Source: Imhoffiella purpurea (GTDB taxonomy: Bacteria > Pseudomonadota > Gammaproteobacteria > Chromatiales > Chromatiaceae). Taken from it: DNA of 64,000 bases. Of the stretch, positions 36,909 to 51,148 are shown piece after piece; position 1 is the first letter of the stretch; every line of letters starts with the position of its first letter. The stretch covers positions 62,001-126,000 of the forward strand of contig NZ_AONC01000025.1 in the NCBI RefSeq assembly GCF_000585215.1, in the 5' to 3' direction. Position numbers and translations under genes: made by a program. The notes under the pieces were generated by a model that searched no databases, had not been told where the DNA came from, and saw nothing but the letters and a program-made list of their open reading frames with translations.

Positions 36909-38463
36909 ATGCAGTTGACCCTCTGGTCCTACGAAGGTCCACCCCATATCGGCGCGATGCGTCTGGCCGCCTCGATGAAGGGCCTGCATCTCGTTCTGCA
37001 CGCCCCGCAGGGCGACACCTACGCCGATCTGCTCTTCACCATGATCGAGCGCCGTCCCCAGCGGCCTCCGGTCAGCTATACCACCTTCCAGGCGCGCGAA
37101 CTCGGCAGCGATACCGCCGAACTGGTGAAGACGACCATCCAGCAGGCCTACGACCGCTTCAAGCCCAGCGTAGTCATGGTCGGCGAGTCCTGCACGGCCG
37201 AGCTGATCCAGGATCAGCCGGGCGCGCTCGCCCAGGGCATGGGGCTGCCGGTTCCGGTCCTGCCGCTCGAGCTTCCCGCCTACACTCGCAAGGAGAACTG
37301 GGGCGCCAACGAGACCTTCTACCAGTTGGTCCGCGGACTGTTGCGCAGTCGTGTCCCGGCACCCGGTTCGGAGCGCGAGCTGCGTGCCGCCGGTGCCCGC
37401 CCCAAGGCCAACCTGCTCGGTCCCTCGTCGCTCGGCTTCCGCTGCCGCGACGATGTGGTCGAGGTCACCCGTCTGCTCGATGGGGTCGGCGTCGACGTCA
37501 ATGTGGTGGCTCCGCTGGGCGCCTCTCCCGAGGATCTGCTGCGCATCCCCGAGGCCGACTTCAACGTTTGTCTCTACCCCGAGATCGCCGATCAGGCCTG
37601 CAACTGGCTCGAGCGCATGTTCGGTCAGCCGACGGTCAAGACGGTGCCCATCGGGATCGGCGCCACCCGCGACTTCCTCTCCGAGGTGGCGCGGATCACC
37701 GGGATCGAGATCGACGCCACGGAACAGCCGATCTGGTCTAGAATGCCCTGGTACTCGCGGTCCGTCGACTCGACCTATCTGACGGGCAAGCGGGTATTCA
37801 TCTTCGCGGATGCCACGCACGCGGTCGCCGCGGCGCGGATCGCCGCCGAGGAGCTCGGTTTCACGGTCGTCGGTTTGGGGACCTATGCGCGCGAGTTCGC
37901 CCGCGATCTGCGCGATGCGGCCAAGCGCTATGGTGTCGAGCCGCTGATCACGGATGACTATCTCGAGGTCGAGGCACGGGTCGCCGAACTGCAGCCCGAG
38001 CTGGTGCTGGGCACTCAGATGGAGCGCCATATCGCCAAGCGTCTCGGCATTCCCTGTGCGGTCATTTCGGCGCCGGTGCACATCCAGGACTTCCCGTCCC
38101 GGTATGCGCCGCAGATGGGCTACGAGGGTGCGAACGTCATCTTCGATACCTGGGTTCACCCCTTGATGATGGGGCTCGAGGAGCATCTCATCACCATGTT
38201 CCGGGAGGACTTCGAGTTTCACGATGCCGCCACGCCTTCGCATCTGGGGCCAGGGACACGCAAGTCCGCCCCCGAGCAGGCCGAGTCCGCAGCGAAGGGA
38301 GAGACGGGCGAGCCGACTGACGACGCGGGTACGATTTGGGCACCGGAAGCCGAGCAGGAACTGAAAAAGATCCCCTTCTTCGTACGCGGAAAGGCCCGTC
38401 GCAATACCGAGAGGTTTGCCGAGGAACGCGGGATCCAGACCATTACTGTGGAGACGCTCTACG

Positions 38464-38489
<26 letters not shown>
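36909..38489 (+). CDS. bchB: Dark-operative protochlorophyllide reductase subunit BchB
   Basis: The 526-residue protein pairs with BchN; it begins [20 protein letters not shown], carries the region with the unusual Asp cluster ligand ([12 protein letters not shown]) and [15 protein letters not shown], and ends with the small BchB C-terminal domain ([20 protein letters not shown]). A Glu/Ala/Gly-rich linker of about 60 residues joins the two parts. Its last 26 nt overlap the start of bchH. Confidence 0.96.
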
Positions 38490-43123
<4,634 letters not shown>

Positions 43124-43124
<1 letters not shown>

Positions 43125-43825
43125 TGCCGAATGCTTCCTATCAAGAACGGCGCGGAAAGATCGAGACCTATTTCGATCGTACGGCGGCCGATGCCTGGTC
43201 CAAGCTGACCTCGGATGCCAAGGTCAGCCGGATTCGCGAGACGGTGCGTGCCGGTCGCGACGACATGCGCAATACGCTGCTGAGTTGGCTTCCGGCTGAT
43301 CTCAGCGGCAAGCGTCTGCTCGATGCCGGCTGCGGAACGGGTGCCCTGGCCGTCGAGGCGGCGCGGCGCGGCGCGGAGGTCGTGGCCATCGACGTGGCCC
43401 CGACCCTGATCGAGATCGCGCGCGAGCGTGCGCCCAAGGATCTGGGCGGCGGCTCGATCCATTTCGAGGCGGGCGACATGCTGGATCCGGCCCATGGCCG
43501 ATTCGACCATGTGGTGGCCATGGATTCCCTGATCCACTATCGGCCGGCGGACGTGGTTAATGTGTTGGCTGGTCTGGCCGAGCGGACCAGCGGCTCGATC
43601 ATCTTCACCTTCGCGCCCAAGACGGTACCGCTCGCCATCATGCACGCCGTCGGACAATTCTTTCCGCGCAGCGATCGGTCGCCCGCGATCGAACCGGTGA
43701 GCGAGAAGACCCTGAAGGGACTGATCACCGCTGATGCGGGACTTGCCGGCTGGCAGCCGAATCGGACGCGGCGCATTGCCGTTGGCTTTTATACGTCTCA
43801 GGGCCTGGAACTGATTCCCGGATGA
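43124..43825 (+). CDS. bchM: Mg-protoporphyrin IX O-methyltransferase BchM
   Basis: The 233-residue SAM-dependent methyltransferase has motif I LLDAGCGTGALAVEAARRG and the family's YQERRGKIETYFDRTAADAW start and FTFAPKT segment. It methylates the C13 propionate of Mg-protoporphyrin IX, the step after BchH. The start shares one base with the bchL stop (TGATG). In many purple bacteria lhaA follows; here a 340-bp gap and puhA follow. Confidence 0.96.
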
Positions 43826-44165
43826 GACTCGGCCATACAGTGTTCCGGATCCGTTCGGGGCGCTGTGGTGAGGGCGCATCGTGCGCCGTGGAAGACACAG
43901 CCTGGTGCTGTGGAGATTGCTCTGGGGGCGCAGTCGGCGGCATTGGCCATAAGACATCGTCCAGTGATTCATCGGCCCGGCAATGACCGGTTTTTCTACC
44001 GGCTTATGGAGTCGTTCATCGCTTCGAGATGCTATCGTTTTTTCGCCACGCCGCTCGCTGTCGCCCCATTCGTGCGAACGGTGCGAGGACTCGGGTCCTG
44101 GCGGTCATCGCGCTTCGGGCTAGTCGGCTGTTCCGGCTGGCCATTTGTCCTACGGAGGTTACATC
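43826..44165. other. Intergenic region between bchM and puhA
   Basis: No gene, and no trace of lhaA, is visible. A short stem CCGGT/ACCGG (43987-44002) and a possible extended -10 TGCTATCGT near 44030 are present without a clear -35. It probably holds a promoter for the abundant H subunit. A strong GGAGG lies just before puhA. Confidence 0.4.
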
Positions 44166-44948
44166 ATGTCTGCTGCCATCACTGACTACATCGACGTTGC
44201 CCAATTGACGATTTGGGCGTTCTGGTTCTTCTTTGCTGGACTCGTCTACTATCTCCGCCAAGAGGACAAGCGGGAAGGTTATCCGCTTGACTCGGATCGC
44301 ACCGAGCGTTCCGGCGGTCGTGTCAAGGTCGTCGGTTTCCCCGCTCTGCCGGAGCCCAAGACCTTCATCCTGCCGCACAACGCCGGTACCGTCGTCGCTC
44401 CTCGTGTCGAGGCCCCCATGGCCAAGCTCAACGCGACGCCTTCTGCGGCCTTCCCGGGCGCGCCCCTGGATCCGGTCGGCGATCCCATGCTGGCGGCTGT
44501 CGGTCCTGGTGCCTCTCCGGATCGTGAGAAGCACCCCGACCTGACCCTCGAGGGTCAGCCGAAGATCGTGCCGATGCGCGTCGCAACCGAATTCTCCATC
44601 GCCGATAAGGATCCGGATCCGCGTGGCATGACCGTCGTGGGTCTGGACGGCGAGACCGCTGGCACTATCACCGACGTCTGGGTCGACCGTTCCGAGCCTC
44701 AGATCCGTTACCTCGAACTCAAGGTTGCCGCCAACGGCAAGCAGGCGCTGGTTCCGATCGGCTTCTGTGTCTTCAACAAGAAGGAACGTAAGGTCAAGGT
44801 CGCCTCGATCAAGGCCGCCCATTTCGCCAACGTGCCCGTATTGTCCAAGCCCGATCAGGTCACCCTCTATGAAGAGGACAAGGTCGGCGCCTACTACGCT
44901 GGCGGTAAGCTGTACGCTACTTCGGAACGCTACGGACCCTTGCTGTGA
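44166..44948 (+). CDS. puhA: Photosynthetic reaction centre H subunit PuhA
   Basis: The 260-residue protein has a short periplasmic N-terminus, one membrane helix (about 12-32), then the cytoplasmic PRC-barrel domain. Segments such as [49 protein letters not shown] and [18 protein letters not shown] closely resemble the Thermochromatium tepidum H subunit as I remember it, and this is the best taxonomic marker in the window. It caps the L/M core and helps proton delivery to QB. GGAGG eight bases upstream supports ATG 44166. puhB overlaps its end. Confidence 0.97.
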   Translation: MSAAITDYIDVAQLTIWAFWFFFAGLVYYLRQEDKREGYPLDSDRTERSGGRVKVVGFPALPEPKTFILPHNAGTVVAPRVEAPMAKLNATPSAAFPGAPLDPVGDPMLAAVGPGASPDREKHPDLTLEGQPKIVPMRVATEFSIADKDPDPRGMTVVGLDGETAGTITDVWVDRSEPQIRYLELKVAANGKQALVPIGFCVFNKKERKVKVASIKAAHFANVPVLSKPDQVTLYEEDKVGAYYAGGKLYATSERYGPLL

Positions 44949-45595
44949 GGGAATATGACTTCGAGCCCGTTCGCGGGCTTCCCGAGCGTCTCCCTCCTGG
45001 GGAGGAGATGCTCTGGCAAGGTGCGCCGCGCTGGACATCTCTCGCGCGGCGTGCCTTCCACGTCCGAAAGATCGTCGTTTATTTCGCCGTGCTCGAGGTC
45101 TTGGCGCTCGCCGTGGACTGGTCCGATGGTCTGTCCGTGGCGAGTGTCCTCTCCAGCCTGACCTGGATGGTCCTGCTGGCGGCCGTCTCCATCGGTGCGC
45201 TCTCCCTGCTGGCCTGGGCGATGGCGCGCACGACCCTCTACACGATCACGAACCGACGTGTCGTGATGCGTATCGGTGTCGCGTTGCCGATGATCATGAA
45301 CTTGCCGTTCAAGCAGGTGAGGTCGGTGGATCTCAAGGCATATCCGGACGGAACGGGCGATATTCCATTGCTGCTCGCCAAGTCCGCTCGGCCGTCCTAC
45401 ATGATCTTCTGGCCGCATGTGAAGCCCTGGCATTTCTCGCCCGCTCAGCCGATGATGCGTGCGATACCGGATGTCGCCGAGGTCGCCAAGATTCTGGCGG
45501 GTGCCCTGAAGGATTACGCTGAGGAGGCTCGGCAGGACAACGACGACTCGGTCGATGCATCGGCCCAGGGTGGCGAGCCTTCGCTGGCCTCCTGA
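44945..45595 (+). CDS. puhB: Photosynthetic complex assembly protein PuhB
   Basis: The 216-residue protein has a cytoplasmic N-terminal part ([15 protein letters not shown]), two to three membrane segments and a bPH2-like domain ([31 protein letters not shown]). PuhB assists reaction-centre assembly. GTG at 44945 overlaps the puhA stop (GTGA). It is followed 30 nt later by puhC. Confidence 0.95.
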   Translation: MREYDFEPVRGLPERLPPGEEMLWQGAPRWTSLARRAFHVRKIVVYFAVLEVLALAVDWSDGLSVASVLSSLTWMVLLAAVSIGALSLLAWAMARTTLYTITNRRVVMRIGVALPMIMNLPFKQVRSVDLKAYPDGTGDIPLLLAKSARPSYMIFWPHVKPWHFSPAQPMMRAIPDVAEVAKILAGALKDYAEEARQDNDDSVDASAQGGEPSLAS

Positions 45596-45625
45596 CGGCA
45601 TTTCTCATTCCGATGAGGTTCCATT

Positions 45626-46087
45626 TTGAGTGATGCGTTTGGTGAACGCCCTTTTCCCAAGGGCGTATTGATTGCCGTTGCCTCCTTACTGAGCTTCGTC
45701 ATCATCATGGTCGGCGTTGCGCGATTGACTGGGGCAAAGATGGATCAGGCTCCGCTTGGGCCGATCGTCCAGGAGCGCGAGATTCTTTTCGTCGACCAGT
45801 CCGATGGTTCCACCAACGTGGTGGATAAGGCGAGCGGTGAGGTGATCCAGAATCTGGCTCCGGGGGGAGAGGGCTTCATCCGCGGTATTCTGCGGGCGAT
45901 CTCACGTCAGCGTAGGGGCTACGATGTCGCGATCGGGGAGACTCCGTTCCGCTTGGCGCTGCGCGAGAATGGCAATCTGACTCTGGAGGATCCGGTCACT
46001 GGAATCCTTCTCGATCTGCGGGCCTATGGTGAAACGAACCAGGAGTCCTTCGCCGCGCTCATGACGGCGCTTGCACCCTCTCGATGA
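45626..46087 (+). CDS. puhC: Photosynthetic complex assembly protein PuhC
   Basis: The 153-residue protein has one N-terminal membrane segment (about 14-34) and a periplasmic domain; PuhC affects assembly of the reaction centre-LH1 core. The start is TTG at 45626: GAGG lies seven bases upstream, and MSDAFGERPFPKG matches the family N-terminus. In several clusters acsF comes next; here puhE does, 148 bp on. Confidence 0.92.
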   Translation: MSDAFGERPFPKGVLIAVASLLSFVIIMVGVARLTGAKMDQAPLGPIVQEREILFVDQSDGSTNVVDKASGEVIQNLAPGGEGFIRGILRAISRQRRGYDVAIGETPFRLALRENGNLTLEDPVTGILLDLRAYGETNQESFAALMTALAPSR

Positions 46088-46235
46088 CGGTTCCCGCGCC
46101 CATCCGGGCGGAGCGCAGGGAACCGGTCGACCCGCGACCGTATCCTGCCATCTACAGGGCGGTCGAACGTGATCCAGTCTTCGACTGAGCGTCGATCGTC
46201 CCTCTCGAAACGGCACCAAGACTTGGGTCTCAAGC

Positions 46236-47159
46236 ATGTCCGACTTCGGTTTTCCCGTCATCTATGCGCTCGGCCTCTGGTGGTTCAGCACCGGCCTGGT
46301 GCTCTATCTCGACAACCTGCCAGGTCGAACCTTCCGTTGGACATTGCTCGGCGGCTCGTTCGTCCTGGCCGTCGCCATTTTCGGATTCGTCGTCAGCAGC
46401 GCCTCGACCTCGGTCGTCTCTCGGTACATCTCCTTCACCAGTGGCGTCGTCATCTGGGGGGTGCTCGAGATGAGCTATTTCACCGGCTTTCTAACTGGAC
46501 CCCGTAAGACCGCCTGTCCTCTGGGATGCTCCGATCTGAAACGGTTCGGGTTGGCGATCCTGACCAGTCTCTACCATGAGCTGGTGATCATGGGGACGGT
46601 CCTGTTCCTGGTGCTGGTCTCCTGGGAGGAGCCGAATCAGGTCGGTACCTGGACCTTCGTCGTCCTGTGGCTGATGCGCTGGAGCGCGAAGCTCAATCTC
46701 TTTCTGGGCGTACCCAATCTCAACGAAGACTGGTTGCCCGAGCATCTGCGTTATCTCAAGACCTACATGTCGAAACGGTTCATGAACCTGCTGTTTCCCG
46801 TTTCCGTCACCCTCTCGACCGTGATGGTAGTGCTGATTGTGCTTCGGGCCCAGGAGCCGGAGCTCGCCGGCGCCGCGGCTCAGGGGTTGATCCTGGTCGC
46901 GACGCTTCTGGCGCTGGCCATCCTCGAGCACTGGTTGCTGGTTCTGCCGCTTCCGGACGAGGCGCTTTGGGCTTGGGCGTTGCCACGGCGCGAAACGCCC
47001 GGATCGGACGGCTCCGGTCAATCCTCGTCCGATTCGGCCCGGGCCGAGGTGCTGGCCAAGCGTCGTTTGTCGGCACGGCAGTCGGATTCCTCGCCTCCGC
47101 GAGCCGAATCCAGCAGTCCATCCTCCTCTCGGCCATGGCGGCGCGCCTATCAGGCATGA
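46236..47159 (+). CDS. puhE: Putative photosynthetic complex assembly protein PuhE
   Basis: The 307-residue integral membrane protein (about seven hydrophobic segments) has PuhE/DUF3623 features: YALGLWWFSTGLVLYLD, ILTSLYHELVIMG and RWSAKLNLFLGVPNLNEDWLPEHL. It is thought to help form the reaction-centre/LH1 core. The C-terminal 60 residues are a Ser/Arg-rich tail that looks disordered. It ends the puh group; a 534-bp gap precedes hemN. Confidence 0.93.
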   Translation: MSDFGFPVIYALGLWWFSTGLVLYLDNLPGRTFRWTLLGGSFVLAVAIFGFVVSSASTSVVSRYISFTSGVVIWGVLEMSYFTGFLTGPRKTACPLGCSDLKRFGLAILTSLYHELVIMGTVLFLVLVSWEEPNQVGTWTFVVLWLMRWSAKLNLFLGVPNLNEDWLPEHLRYLKTYMSKRFMNLLFPVSVTLSTVMVVLIVLRAQEPELAGAAAQGLILVATLLALAILEHWLLVLPLPDEALWAWALPRRETPGSDGSGQSSSDSARAEVLAKRRLSARQSDSSPPRAESSSPSSSRPWRRAYQA

Positions 47160-47361
47160 TCGGCATCAACTCGAAAGCTCGAATCCGAGTGGATATCGGT
47201 GGAACTTTCCGGGGAGTGTGCTGACGAGGTAGAGCTTCTGGTTGGGGCGCAGTATAATCCTCAAGCGCCGATGATCACACATGAAGTCGACACTGCGTGA
47301 CAGTGCATCCTGGCTTCCGTGTCCGCACGGGCTGGAGGAGTCAGTCGGCGCTGCCGTATCG

Positions 47362-47395
47362 ATCGGATCCAGTCATGAAGTCTACTGGGTCCGAT
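47362..47395 (+). other. Strong RNA hairpin in the puhE-hemN gap
   Basis: ATCGGATCCAGT and ACTGGGTCCGAT pair over 12 bp (11 Watson-Crick plus one G-U on the plus-strand RNA) with a 10-nt loop. It lies about 100 nt after the TATAAT element. No T-run follows. Confidence 0.45.
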
Positions 47396-47621
47396 GAATG
47401 CGCATGCCCCGAGTTCTCTTCGATCCATGTCGACGTGCGTCCGCGAGGATTGTCGCAGGAGAGCGCATTTCTGATCCGTGTGCGCTGATTCGGTGTCGGT
47501 CGACGGATGTTCCCTGATCCAGCATTCATCGCGATCAGGAGTCGCGTGACGCATTTTGGGACGTAGGCAGGGATTGGCCCGTAAATCCTCGCGGAGTCAG
47601 GTGTATCGGCATGAATGAAGC

Positions 47622-47645
47622 CCGGTACGGTATGCGCCGTATCGG
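47622..47645 (+). other. Second RNA hairpin close to hemN
   Basis: CCGGTACGG and CCGTATCGG pair over 9 bp (one G-U) with a 6-nt loop, ending 48 nt before the hemN start. Possible leader structure controlling hemN. Confidence 0.4.
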
Positions 47646-47693
47646 CGAGACCCAAGGTGACAGCGGTTCAATCTGACTAGATGGGTTAAGACC

Positions 47694-49055
47694 ATGGCGC
47701 TTCCTTCCTCCTCCGTTTTTCCGCTTGAACTGCTCGAGCGATACGGTGTTCCGCCCCATGGATGCACAATGCCGTCATTGAGGCCCGTCGATGACAAGCC
47801 CTTCACCGATCTGCATTATCAAGAAGTCCTGTCCTCTTTCCGTCGACGTGCCGACGAGCGACTCGCCGTCTACGTTCACGTCCCCTTCTGTCACGTTCGC
47901 TGTCTCTACTGCGCCTGCGACACGACGGTGACCCATAGCGTCGAGAAGGTGGATCAATATCTGGATGCGCTCGAGCGCGAGATGGACATGGTGACCCGGC
48001 TCGTCGGACGCGGGCGCAAGCTCGATCAGCTGCATGTCGGGGGCGGGACCCCGAATCATCTCAACGAGCCGCAGTTGGCGCGTCTGATGGAAATCCTGGA
48101 GTGCCATTTCGAGCTCTCGGCCGATACGGTCACCTCGATCGAGTGCAATCCGCGCCGCTCCTCGGTCGGTCAGCTGGAGTTGCTCTACGGTCTCGGATTC
48201 CGTCGCGTCAGTTTCGGAGTCCAGGACCTCAACGCGGACGTTCAGCGTGCCATCGGTCGCGTGCAGTCGCTCAACATGGTTCGCGACGTCTATTACACCG
48301 CACGCGAGACCGGCTTCGAGAACATCAACCTGGATCTGGTCTATGGTCTGCCATTCCAGAACCAGAGGAGCTTCCTCGAGACGCTCGGTCAGATCCTCGA
48401 GCTCGCCCCGGACCGCGCCGCCTGCTTCAGCTACGCCCACGATCCATCCAGTCGCCCCCATCAGCACGCCATCAACGTCAACCATCTGCCATCCGCCGAC
48501 GAGAAGCTGGCCTTGTTCGAAAACGCGGTCAAGGCATTCTCCGATGCCGGCTACCGGTGGGTCGGTCTCGATCTCTTCGTGCGCGAGACCGACGAACTCT
48601 TCGATGCCCAGCGCGAGGGACGTCTCTACCGCAATGCGATCGGCTATACCACCATGCCCTCGACCCAGGTGCTGGCGTTCGGTCCGAGCGGCATCGGCGA
48701 GGTCGGGGATGCCCTGGTTCAGAACGAGCCCGATCTGCGGGCCTGGCAGAAACGCGTCAACAGCGGTCATCTGCCGGTCGCCTGGGGGCGTCAGCTGAGC
48801 GAGATCGATCGGCGTCGGCGCGATGCCATGCTCTATCTGATGTGCAATCTTCAGCTCCCGGCGAGTTCGGCCGCGGATCTGGAGCAGGAGTACAAGCGTC
48901 TGTGCCGCAATGCCGAGCACGGACTGGTGGAGGTCTCGGAGGAAGGGATTCGCGTAACCTCCAAGGGTCGTTATCTGTTGCGCGGGCTTTGCGGGCAGCA
49001 GGATGATTTGGTCGATTGGGGAAGCAGCCAGTGGCGCTTCAGGGTGCCGAGTTGA
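47694..49055 (+). CDS. hemN: Oxygen-independent coproporphyrinogen III dehydrogenase HemN
   Basis: This radical-SAM enzyme decarboxylates coproporphyrinogen III without oxygen, feeding haem and bacteriochlorophyll synthesis. The 453-residue product has the cluster motif CHVRCLYCAC, i.e. CxxxCxxCxC as in true HemN rather than the CxxxCxxCxF of HemW, plus VGGGTPNHL and NLDLVYGLPFQ. ATG at 47694 gives full family length, although its ribosome binding site is weak. bchJ overlaps its end. Confidence 0.94.
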   Translation: MALPSSSVFPLELLERYGVPPHGCTMPSLRPVDDKPFTDLHYQEVLSSFRRRADERLAVYVHVPFCHVRCLYCACDTTVTHSVEKVDQYLDALEREMDMVTRLVGRGRKLDQLHVGGGTPNHLNEPQLARLMEILECHFELSADTVTSIECNPRRSSVGQLELLYGLGFRRVSFGVQDLNADVQRAIGRVQSLNMVRDVYYTARETGFENINLDLVYGLPFQNQRSFLETLGQILELAPDRAACFSYAHDPSSRPHQHAINVNHLPSADEKLALFENAVKAFSDAGYRWVGLDLFVRETDELFDAQREGRLYRNAIGYTTMPSTQVLAFGPSGIGEVGDALVQNEPDLRAWQKRVNSGHLPVAWGRQLSEIDRRRRDAMLYLMCNLQLPASSAADLEQEYKRLCRNAEHGLVEVSEEGIRVTSKGRYLLRGLCGQQDDLVDWGSSQWRFRVPS

Positions 49056-49645
49056 AGACAGAGAATCATGGGCGCGTTGGTCCTAACGCAATCATTCGCG
49101 TCGCCGAGGCGCTCGAGGCCCGGCAAGGGTCCGACGCCGTATCCGAACTTTTTCAGCGCGCCGGGCTCGAGCGCTATCTGGATGCGATGCCGACCGCGAT
49201 GGTCGAGGAAGGCGAGGTGACACGCCTTCAGTCCGCATTGCGGGATTATTTGGGGATACCCGTTGCCCGCGCCATCGCGCGCGATGCCGGGATGCGGACG
49301 GGCGACTATCTGCTGGCGGTACGTATTCCCCGTCCGGCGCAGGCCATCCTGTCCGTTCTGCCGCCCCGCCTGGCCACGCGAACGCTCCTCAAGGCCATCG
49401 GCGGCAACGCCTGGACCTTCGTCGGAACCGGCGTCTTTTCGGCCGATCCAGCATATCCGCCCAGATTGACCGTGAGCGATTCGCTGCTCTGCCGCGGCGC
49501 CACGGCCTCCGAGCCCTTGTGCGACTTCTATGCGGGCACCTTCGAGCGGCTCTTCACCCGTCTGGTCCACAAGGACGCCAAGGTGACCGAAATCGCCTGT
49601 CGTGCCAATGGTGCTGCGGACTGCGTGTTCGAGATCCGCTGGTAG
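49052..49645 (+). CDS. bchJ: BchJ, V4R-domain protein of bacteriochlorophyll synthesis
   Basis: The protein (about 197 residues) has a V4R-type domain in its C-terminal half (VSDSLLCRGATASEPLCDFYAGTFERL, CRANGAADCVFEIRW) and an N-terminal NAIIRVAEAL segment seen in BchJ. BchJ was named as a 4-vinyl reductase but is now thought to assist another step, as BciA/BciB carry the reductase activity. The start is uncertain: TTG 49052 overlaps the hemN stop (TTGA), matching the coupling style of this cluster; GTG 49031 or TTG 49016 are in-frame alternatives. Confidence 0.87.
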   Translation: MKTENHGRVGPNAIIRVAEALEARQGSDAVSELFQRAGLERYLDAMPTAMVEEGEVTRLQSALRDYLGIPVARAIARDAGMRTGDYLLAVRIPRPAQAILSVLPPRLATRTLLKAIGGNAWTFVGTGVFSADPAYPPRLTVSDSLLCRGATASEPLCDFYAGTFERLFTRLVHKDAKVTEIACRANGAADCVFEIRW

Positions 49646-49677
49646 CCGTGCGACCTCCGTTCTAGGCGCCGGGCGCG

Positions 49678-51108
49678 ATGAATGAGCGCCCAAGCCTGCA
49701 CGGTCGGGCATTCCCTCCGATGGCTCCTTTCCCCTCGTTCGCCGATGCCCCTTGGTTCGCGGGGCAGGGTTCCGCGCTCGTTCTGGGCGCGCGGGCCTGG
49801 ACCTACGACGCACTGAGTGACCTGATCGGGGAGCGCGAGTCTGTTCTGCGCTGCTCGGGCGTTCGTGCCGGTCAAGTCGTCATGGCGCCCGATGCGCCGG
49901 CATGCGATCTCATCTTGATGCAGCATGCTCTGGCCCGGATGGGGGCCGCCTTGTTTCCGGTGCGTGCCGGGACCGAGCCCGGGATCATGGATGATCTGAT
50001 CGCAGGAGCCGGAGTCGAATGGACCTGGGATCCCTCGGTCGAGAGTCTGCGGGCGACGGGCTGTCGGAAGGCCGCGTGCGAAAACCGCCCGACATCCCTG
50101 GCCTTGCTCATCAAGACCAGCGGGAGCAGCGGCCGGCCCAAGATCGCCATGCTCACCCCGTCCAATGTCCTGGCATCGGCGCTCGAGACCAATGCCGCGC
50201 TTGGCTTGGCGCCAGGCGACATCTGGCTGGCCTGTCTGAGGCCAAGCCACATCGGCGGGGTCTCCATCGCCTACCGTTGCGCGCTGGCGGGCGCTACGCT
50301 TCTGCTGCAGGAGGGATTCGTCGCCGAGGCCGTGGCGAGCGGCCTGAACGGCATGCCGGTGACGCATCTCTCGCTGGTTCCGCCCATGTTGGCGCGACTG
50401 TTGGATCTGGGCTGCCGGCCACCCTCATCCCTGAGGGTGGCCATGATCGGCGGTCAGGCTCTGAGCCTGTCGCTCGCCCAGCGGGCGCTGGATGCCGGCT
50501 GGCCGCTGCACATCAGCTACGGCATGACCGAAACCGGCTCCCAGATCGCGACGACACCGCGTCTTTCCGGCAGGATCCGGGAGACCTCACTGGTGGGTCG
50601 GCCCATGCGGGAACTCGAAATGGATTTGGGGGGCTGTGGCGAGAGGCCGAGACGGTTGCGTATCCGCGGATCCGTGGTGATGGCGGGGTATGCCAATCCA
50701 GAGCGTCGGCCGGGCGATGGGATCGAGGACGGCTGGTTCGAGGCCGCCGACCTGGCCTGCTTTACGGACGAGGGTCAGCTCAGGATCCTGGGCCGCGCCG
50801 ACGACGTCCTGGTGGTGGGCGGCGCCAATGTTTCGCGTGCGCGGATCGAAGCGGAGCTGTCGCGCATGCCGGGCATCGGCGATGTCCTGATCGTCGATCT
50901 GCCCGATCCGGTCTGGGGTCATCGTCTGGTGGCCGTCTACAGCGGCGCGGTATCGGCCTTGCAGGTCGAGACCTGGTGCGGCGCGCATCTGACCGGCCCG
51001 GAGCGGCCGCGTGCCTTCAAGCGCCTATCACCCTTTCCGCTGCTCGATTCTGGCAAGCTCGATCGGAGGGGCATCGCTGATCTGGTCAGATCAGCGGATC
51101 CTGGCTGA
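49678..51108 (+). CDS. menE: Acyl-CoA synthetase of the MenE type (o-succinylbenzoate--CoA ligase)
   Basis: The 476-residue adenylate-forming enzyme has the P-loop KTSGSSGRPKIAML, SYGMTETGSQIA, the GRADDVLVVGGANVSRARIEAEL hinge region and a C-terminal Lys within LDSGKLDRRGIADL. Compact size and the ETGSQI region resemble MenE, which activates o-succinylbenzoate for menaquinone synthesis. Chromatiaceae reaction centres use menaquinone at QA, so a place after bchJ fits. No other men genes are here, and another acyl-CoA ligase is possible. It starts 32 nt after bchJ. Confidence 0.72.
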   Translation: MNERPSLHGRAFPPMAPFPSFADAPWFAGQGSALVLGARAWTYDALSDLIGERESVLRCSGVRAGQVVMAPDAPACDLILMQHALARMGAALFPVRAGTEPGIMDDLIAGAGVEWTWDPSVESLRATGCRKAACENRPTSLALLIKTSGSSGRPKIAMLTPSNVLASALETNAALGLAPGDIWLACLRPSHIGGVSIAYRCALAGATLLLQEGFVAEAVASGLNGMPVTHLSLVPPMLARLLDLGCRPPSSLRVAMIGGQALSLSLAQRALDAGWPLHISYGMTETGSQIATTPRLSGRIRETSLVGRPMRELEMDLGGCGERPRRLRIRGSVVMAGYANPERRPGDGIEDGWFEAADLACFTDEGQLRILGRADDVLVVGGANVSRARIEAELSRMPGIGDVLIVDLPDPVWGHRLVAVYSGAVSALQVETWCGAHLTGPERPRAFKRLSPFPLLDSGKLDRRGIADLVRSADPG

Positions 51109-51139
51109 TCCTCCAGTCTCCTGTGGAATCAGCCAGGAT
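51098..51139. terminator. Bidirectional terminator candidate between menE and the DUF4412-like gene
   Basis: ATCCTGGCTGAT (51098-51109, overlapping the menE stop) and ATCAGCCAGGAT (51128-51139) form a perfect 12-bp stem; TCCA/TGGA inside the loop extends it with a two-base bulge. It sits between converging genes. No long T-run is visible. Confidence 0.5.
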
Positions 51140-51148
51140 TTCGGCCGA

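Larger units (their letters stand above)
47160..47693. other. Long puhE-hemN intergenic region, possible leader or small RNA
   Basis: No protein gene is convincing here. A perfect -10 hexamer TATAAT (47253-47258) is present, though its -35 is poor. Downstream are two strong hairpins, listed separately, and smaller stems (CACTG/CAGTG near 47291). A transcript from about 47265 would carry a structured leader of roughly 430 nt before hemN, or could be an independent small RNA. Confidence 0.4.

Noticed and set aside
47694-49055. Calling this gene HemW instead of HemN
   Set aside because: The cluster motif is CxxxCxxCxC (fourth Cys present), the HemN pattern; HemW has Phe at the last position.
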